From assembly GCA_023387695.1 (NCBI GenBank), contig JAEWHT010000111.1, positions 1 to 8,105 of the forward strand: DNA of 8,105 nucleotides, read 5' to 3'. The notes under the pieces are model-generated. The model worked only from the letters and a program-made list of their open reading frames with translations. It had not been told where the DNA came from and ran no database searches. This document shows positions 5,747 through 8,105 of the stretch, piece by piece. A program made the translations under genes and the position numbers. The first letter of the stretch is position 1. Each line of letters starts with the position of its first letter. The DNA comes from Pseudomonadota bacterium (GTDB lineage: Bacteria > Pseudomonadota > Alphaproteobacteria > Rhizobiales > Xanthobacteraceae).

Positions 5747-6559
5747 ATGCAGGGCTCTGAGGACGATGCCGGCCTCGCCGGCAAGGTGGCGCTGATCAGT
5801 GGCGGTGGCGCTGCGGGCGATGGCATCGGCAACGGCCGCGCTGCAGCAATTTTGTTGGCCCGCGCCGGCGCGAAGTTGCTGGTCGCCGATCGCGATCTGA
5901 AGCTCGCCGAACGCACCGTCGAGATGATCACGGCCGAAGGCGGCACCGCCGCCGCGCATGGCGGCGACGTCACCAGCGAAGCCGATTGCAAGCAGCTCGT
6001 CGAAGCGGCGCTCGACCGTTGGGGCCGGCTCGATTTTCTCGACAACAATGTCGGCATCGGCAGCCGCGGCAGTGTCGTCGACGAGCCGCCCGAGCAATAT
6101 CGCCGTGTCATGCAGGTCAATGTCGAGACCATGTTCCTGCTCTCGAAATACGCGATCCCCGCGATGATCAAGACTGCCAAGGGCGGTGCGATCGTCAACA
6201 TCTCCTCGATCTCGGCGCTGCGGCCGCGCGGGCTCACGACCTACACGACTTCTAAAGCCGCGATCATCGGGCTGACGCGCGCGATGGCGGTCGATCACGG
6301 CCGCGACAACATCCGCGTCAACTGCATCTGCCCCGGGCCGATGTACACGCCGATGGTCTATGCCCGCGGCATGAGCGAGCAGGCCCGCGCCCAGCGCGCC
6401 AGGGCGTCCGTGCTCAAGACCGAGGGAACCGGCTGGGACGTCGGCCATGCCGTCAAGTTCCTGCTCAGCAATTTTTCCCGCTACATCACCGGCCACGTGC
6501 TGGTGGTCGACGGCGGCGTCACGCTGCAAGCCCCCGAACGCGAGTCGCAAGAACACTAG
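5747..6559 (+). CDS. Short-chain dehydrogenase/reductase (SDR), NAD-preferring type
   Basis: 270 residues, a classical-SDR length. The Rossmann loop is expanded: GGGAAGDGIGNGRA at 19-32 instead of the usual TGxxxGIG. D48 at the end of the second strand (LLVADRD) favours NAD(H) over NADP(H). Further SDR landmarks are D74 in GGDVTSEAD, NNVG at 100-103 (normally NNAG), N125, catalytic S154 (NISSIS), Y166 and K170 (YTTSK), the PGPMYTPM loop (196-203), and the C-terminal ITGHVLVVDGG (247-257). It should oxidise a secondary alcohol or reduce a ketone in the cytoplasm. The start is ATG 5747, just before the fold begins; the frame is open back to 5645, but those residues do not look like SDR sequence. 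It is the first gene of a three-gene operon, 11 bases before the next. The substrate is unknown. Confidence 0.92.
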   Translation: MQGSEDDAGLAGKVALISGGGAAGDGIGNGRAAAILLARAGAKLLVADRDLKLAERTVEMITAEGGTAAAHGGDVTSEADCKQLVEAALDRWGRLDFLDNNVGIGSRGSVVDEPPEQYRRVMQVNVETMFLLSKYAIPAMIKTAKGGAIVNISSISALRPRGLTTYTTSKAAIIGLTRAMAVDHGRDNIRVNCICPGPMYTPMVYARGMSEQARAQRARASVLKTEGTGWDVGHAVKFLLSNFSRYITGHVLVVDGGVTLQAPERESQEH

Positions 6560-6570
6560 AGGAAACGAAA

Positions 6571-7125
6571 ATGGCCCGCCTGCCCTATCTTGAGGCCGAC
6601 CAGGTCGCGCCCGAATATCGCGACATGCTTAAGCGCAATACCAATCTGCACAAGCTGCTGGTCAACTCGCCGGAGATGGCGCGCGCCTTCAACGGCATCG
6701 GCGGTTACATCCGCTTCAAGAGCAAGCTCGATCCGCGCTTGCGCGAGCTCGCGATCCTCCAGGTCGGCTGGATGGAGAAGTCGGAATATGAATTCACCCA
6801 CCACGTGAAGATCGGCAAGGAGTTCGGCGTTACCGACGAGGATATCGCCGGTCTGATGGCTGAGACCGAAGGCAAGCCATCGAAGCTGGAGCCGCTCGCC
6901 AAGGCGATCCTGAGAGGCGCCCGCGAGATGGTCCGCGATCTCGCGATGTCAGACTCGACCTTCGCCGAGATCAAGCAGCATCTGTCCGATGAGCACATGA
7001 CCGATCTCGTCCTCACCATCGCCTTCTATTGCGGCGTGGTGCGCGTGCTCGCGACCATGAAGATCGACAATGAGCCTTATTACAAAGAGGTACTCCAGCA
7101 GTACCCGATCCCGGGAGTGAAATGA
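6571..7125 (+). CDS. Carboxymuconolactone decarboxylase / AhpD-like family protein lacking the CxxC
   Basis: 184 residues, all-helical and cytoplasmic, without signal peptide. The family segment LRELAILQVGWMEKSEYEFTHHVKIGKEFGVTDEDI (57-92) is clear. Against the AhpD pattern E-x11-C-x2-C-x3-H, the Glu (E59) and His (H78) are kept, but the two redox cysteines are replaced by S71 and E74. It is therefore not a peroxidase partner and is closer to the gamma-carboxymuconolactone decarboxylase-like branch; many members of that branch have no proven reaction. GAGGA (6559-6563), which uses the last base of the preceding stop codon, lies 7 bases before ATG 6571. The gene lies between two SDR genes with 11-base and 1-base gaps, so it is probably co-translated and acts on the same substrate or its oxidation product. 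Confidence 0.88.
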   Translation: MARLPYLEADQVAPEYRDMLKRNTNLHKLLVNSPEMARAFNGIGGYIRFKSKLDPRLRELAILQVGWMEKSEYEFTHHVKIGKEFGVTDEDIAGLMAETEGKPSKLEPLAKAILRGAREMVRDLAMSDSTFAEIKQHLSDEHMTDLVLTIAFYCGVVRVLATMKIDNEPYYKEVLQQYPIPGVK

Positions 7126-7126
7126 C

Positions 7127-7927
7127 ATGCGCCTGAAGGACAAGGTTGCGATCGTCGTCGGCGCCGGCCAGAGCCCCGGCGAAGGCATGGGCAACGGCCG
7201 CGCCACCGCGCTCACCTTCGCGCGCGAGGGCGCGAAGGTGCTGTGCGTCGATCATCATCTGGAATCGGCGCAGGAGACCGTCGATCTGATCACAGCGGCA
7301 CACGGCACGGCCGCAGCTTTCAAGGCTGACGTGACCAAATCGACGGATATCAAGGCGATGGTCGCCGATGCCAGGTCGCGCTGGGGCCGGATCGACGTGC
7401 TGCACAACAATGTCGGCGTCAGCCTCTCCGGCGGAGATGCCGAGCTGCTCACGATTACCGAGGAAGCCTTCGACCGCGTCGTCGCCATCAACCTGAAGAG
7501 CTGCATCCTTGCGGCCAAGGAAGTGATCCCGATCATGCGCGCGCAGAAGAGCGGCGCCATCATCAACATCTCCTCGATGGCTGCGATCACGACCTATCCT
7601 TACGTTGCCTACAAGGCGACGAAGTCGGCGATGATCGCGTTCACCGAACAGCTTGCCTACCAAAACGCCGAATACGGCATCCGCGCCAACGTTATCCTGC
7701 CCGGCCTGATGAACACGCCGATGGCCGTCGACACCCGCGCCCGTGAATGGTCCAAGACCCGCGCCGAAGTCGAAGCCGAGCGCGACAGCAAGGTGCCCTT
7801 GCGCAAGAAGATGGGGACGGGTTGGGACGTCGCGAATGCCGCGCTGTTTCTCGCGTCGGACGAAGCGAATTTTATTACGGGCGTGACGCTGCCGGTCGAT
7901 GGCGGGGCGAGCGTGAGGCGGGGATAG
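7127..7927 (+). CDS. Short-chain dehydrogenase/reductase (SDR), second copy in the operon
   Basis: 266 residues. It shares the expanded nucleotide loop of the first SDR (GAGQSPGEGMGNGRA, 12-26) and the same C-terminal GTGWDV segment (230-235 here), so the two are close relatives within one SDR subfamily. D42 (LCVDHH) favours NAD(H). Other landmarks are D68, NNVG at 94-97, N122, catalytic S150 (NISSM), Y162 and K166 (YKATK), the PGLMNTPM loop (192-199) and ITGVTLPVDGG (250-260). The start ATG follows the stop of the CMD gene after one base, with GGGAGTGA upstream, so translation is probably coupled. The active-site lids (about 200-228) differ between the two SDRs, which suggests different substrates or successive steps. 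Only the repeat element follows before the window edge. Confidence 0.92.
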   Translation: MRLKDKVAIVVGAGQSPGEGMGNGRATALTFAREGAKVLCVDHHLESAQETVDLITAAHGTAAAFKADVTKSTDIKAMVADARSRWGRIDVLHNNVGVSLSGGDAELLTITEEAFDRVVAINLKSCILAAKEVIPIMRAQKSGAIINISSMAAITTYPYVAYKATKSAMIAFTEQLAYQNAEYGIRANVILPGLMNTPMAVDTRAREWSKTRAEVEAERDSKVPLRKKMGTGWDVANAALFLASDEANFITGVTLPVDGGASVRRG

Positions 7928-7947
7928 GTGTAGCAGGCGACTCTCTT

Positions 7948-8104
7948 ACCCTCCCCTGGAGGGAGGGTCGCTGAGCATGCAGCGAAGCGAAATGCACAGC
8001 GGGGTGGGGTGATGGTCTCTCCACCTCCAACGGTGCCCGAGTGGAGAGATCACCCCACCCCCCACCCCCAACGCGCGCCCCACCCACCCCCACCACCGGA
8101 GGGT
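7948..8104. repeat. GC-rich nested palindromic intergenic element
   Basis: The element starts 20 bases after the SDR stop. A first hairpin, ACCCTCCC/GGGAGGGT with loop CTGGA (7948-7968), lacks a T-tract. A larger inverted repeat follows: 8001-8013 pairs perfectly with 8049-8061 (GGGGTGGGGTGAT type), then after a 3-base bulge 8017-8024 pairs with 8041-8048 (CTCTCCAC/GTGGAGAG). The outer ACCCTCC (7948-7954) is repeated inverted as GGAGGGT at 8098-8104, so the whole may fold as one multi-branched structure. The AGCGAAGCGAA and GGTCTCTCCAC pieces match a repeat I recall from many Bradyrhizobium intergenic regions. It may slow or end transcription of the SDR operon. Confidence 0.75.
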
Positions 8105-8105
8105 G

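Noticed and set aside
5737..5760. Seven-codon open frame (MERDAGL) overlapping the SDR start
   Set aside because: It arises from the tandem AACGGGATG repeat. There is no sign of a leader function and no convincing ribosome binding site.
5714..6556. 280-codon minus-strand open frame opposite the first SDR (and a similar one at 7013-7663 opposite the second)
   Set aside because: Both are antisense to genes with complete SDR motifs and show the Arg/Asp/His-rich look of a complementary frame.
1..8105. CRISPR arrays, tRNA/rRNA genes, insertion sequences, phage or defence genes
   Set aside because: No regularly spaced repeats, no tRNA-like cloverleaf, no transposase or defence-type protein was found on either strand; the coding content is metabolic and respiratory.

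Overview
The window looks like chromosomal DNA of a high-GC alphaproteobacterium, most likely Bradyrhizobium or a close relative. This rests on base composition and codon use, on the style of the secreted nuclease and the quinol oxidase proteins, and on two intergenic palindromic elements of a type I recall as common in Bradyrhizobiaceae. No database search was possible, so the genus is an inference.

Layout from left to right. (1) The 5' end of a GMC-type FAD oxidoreductase gene runs off the left edge on the minus strand, from a TTG start at 310. (2) Divergent from it, a plus-strand gene at 509-1297 encodes an exported staphylococcal-nuclease-like protein with a Cys-rich C-terminal module. 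(3) A 372-base convergent gap (1298-1669) holds a three-hairpin segment ending in a strong intrinsic terminator, which I read as a candidate small RNA with CCUCC-type anti-Shine-Dalgarno motifs, followed by a double-hairpin palindromic repeat. (4) A tightly packed minus-strand operon, cyoABCD (from about 5577 down to 1670), encodes the four subunits of a cytochrome bo3-type ubiquinol oxidase. Adjacent genes overlap by 1 to 11 bases, and cyoE is not downstream. (5) A short divergent region (5578-5746) carries a 17-bp palindrome suited to be an operator. (6) A plus-strand operon at 5747-7927 encodes a short-chain dehydrogenase (SDR), a carboxymuconolactone decarboxylase/AhpD-like protein without the redox cysteines, and a second related SDR. 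(7) The right edge (7948-8104) is a GC-rich nested inverted repeat.

The cyo genes form a complete respiratory complex: subunit I has all heme, CuB, proton-channel and quinol-site residues, and subunit II lacks CuA ligands, so the electron donor should be quinol rather than cytochrome c. The SDR-CMD-SDR cassette looks catabolic (oxidation of an alcohol or carbonyl substrate), but its substrate cannot be read from sequence.

Most of the window is conventional. The items most worth checking are the candidate small RNA at 1387-1504, the start region of cyoA (an in-frame ATG followed by an early TGA and a signal-peptide-like stretch), the 17-bp palindrome between the two divergent operons, and the compensatory base changes in the 1531-1616 repeat.
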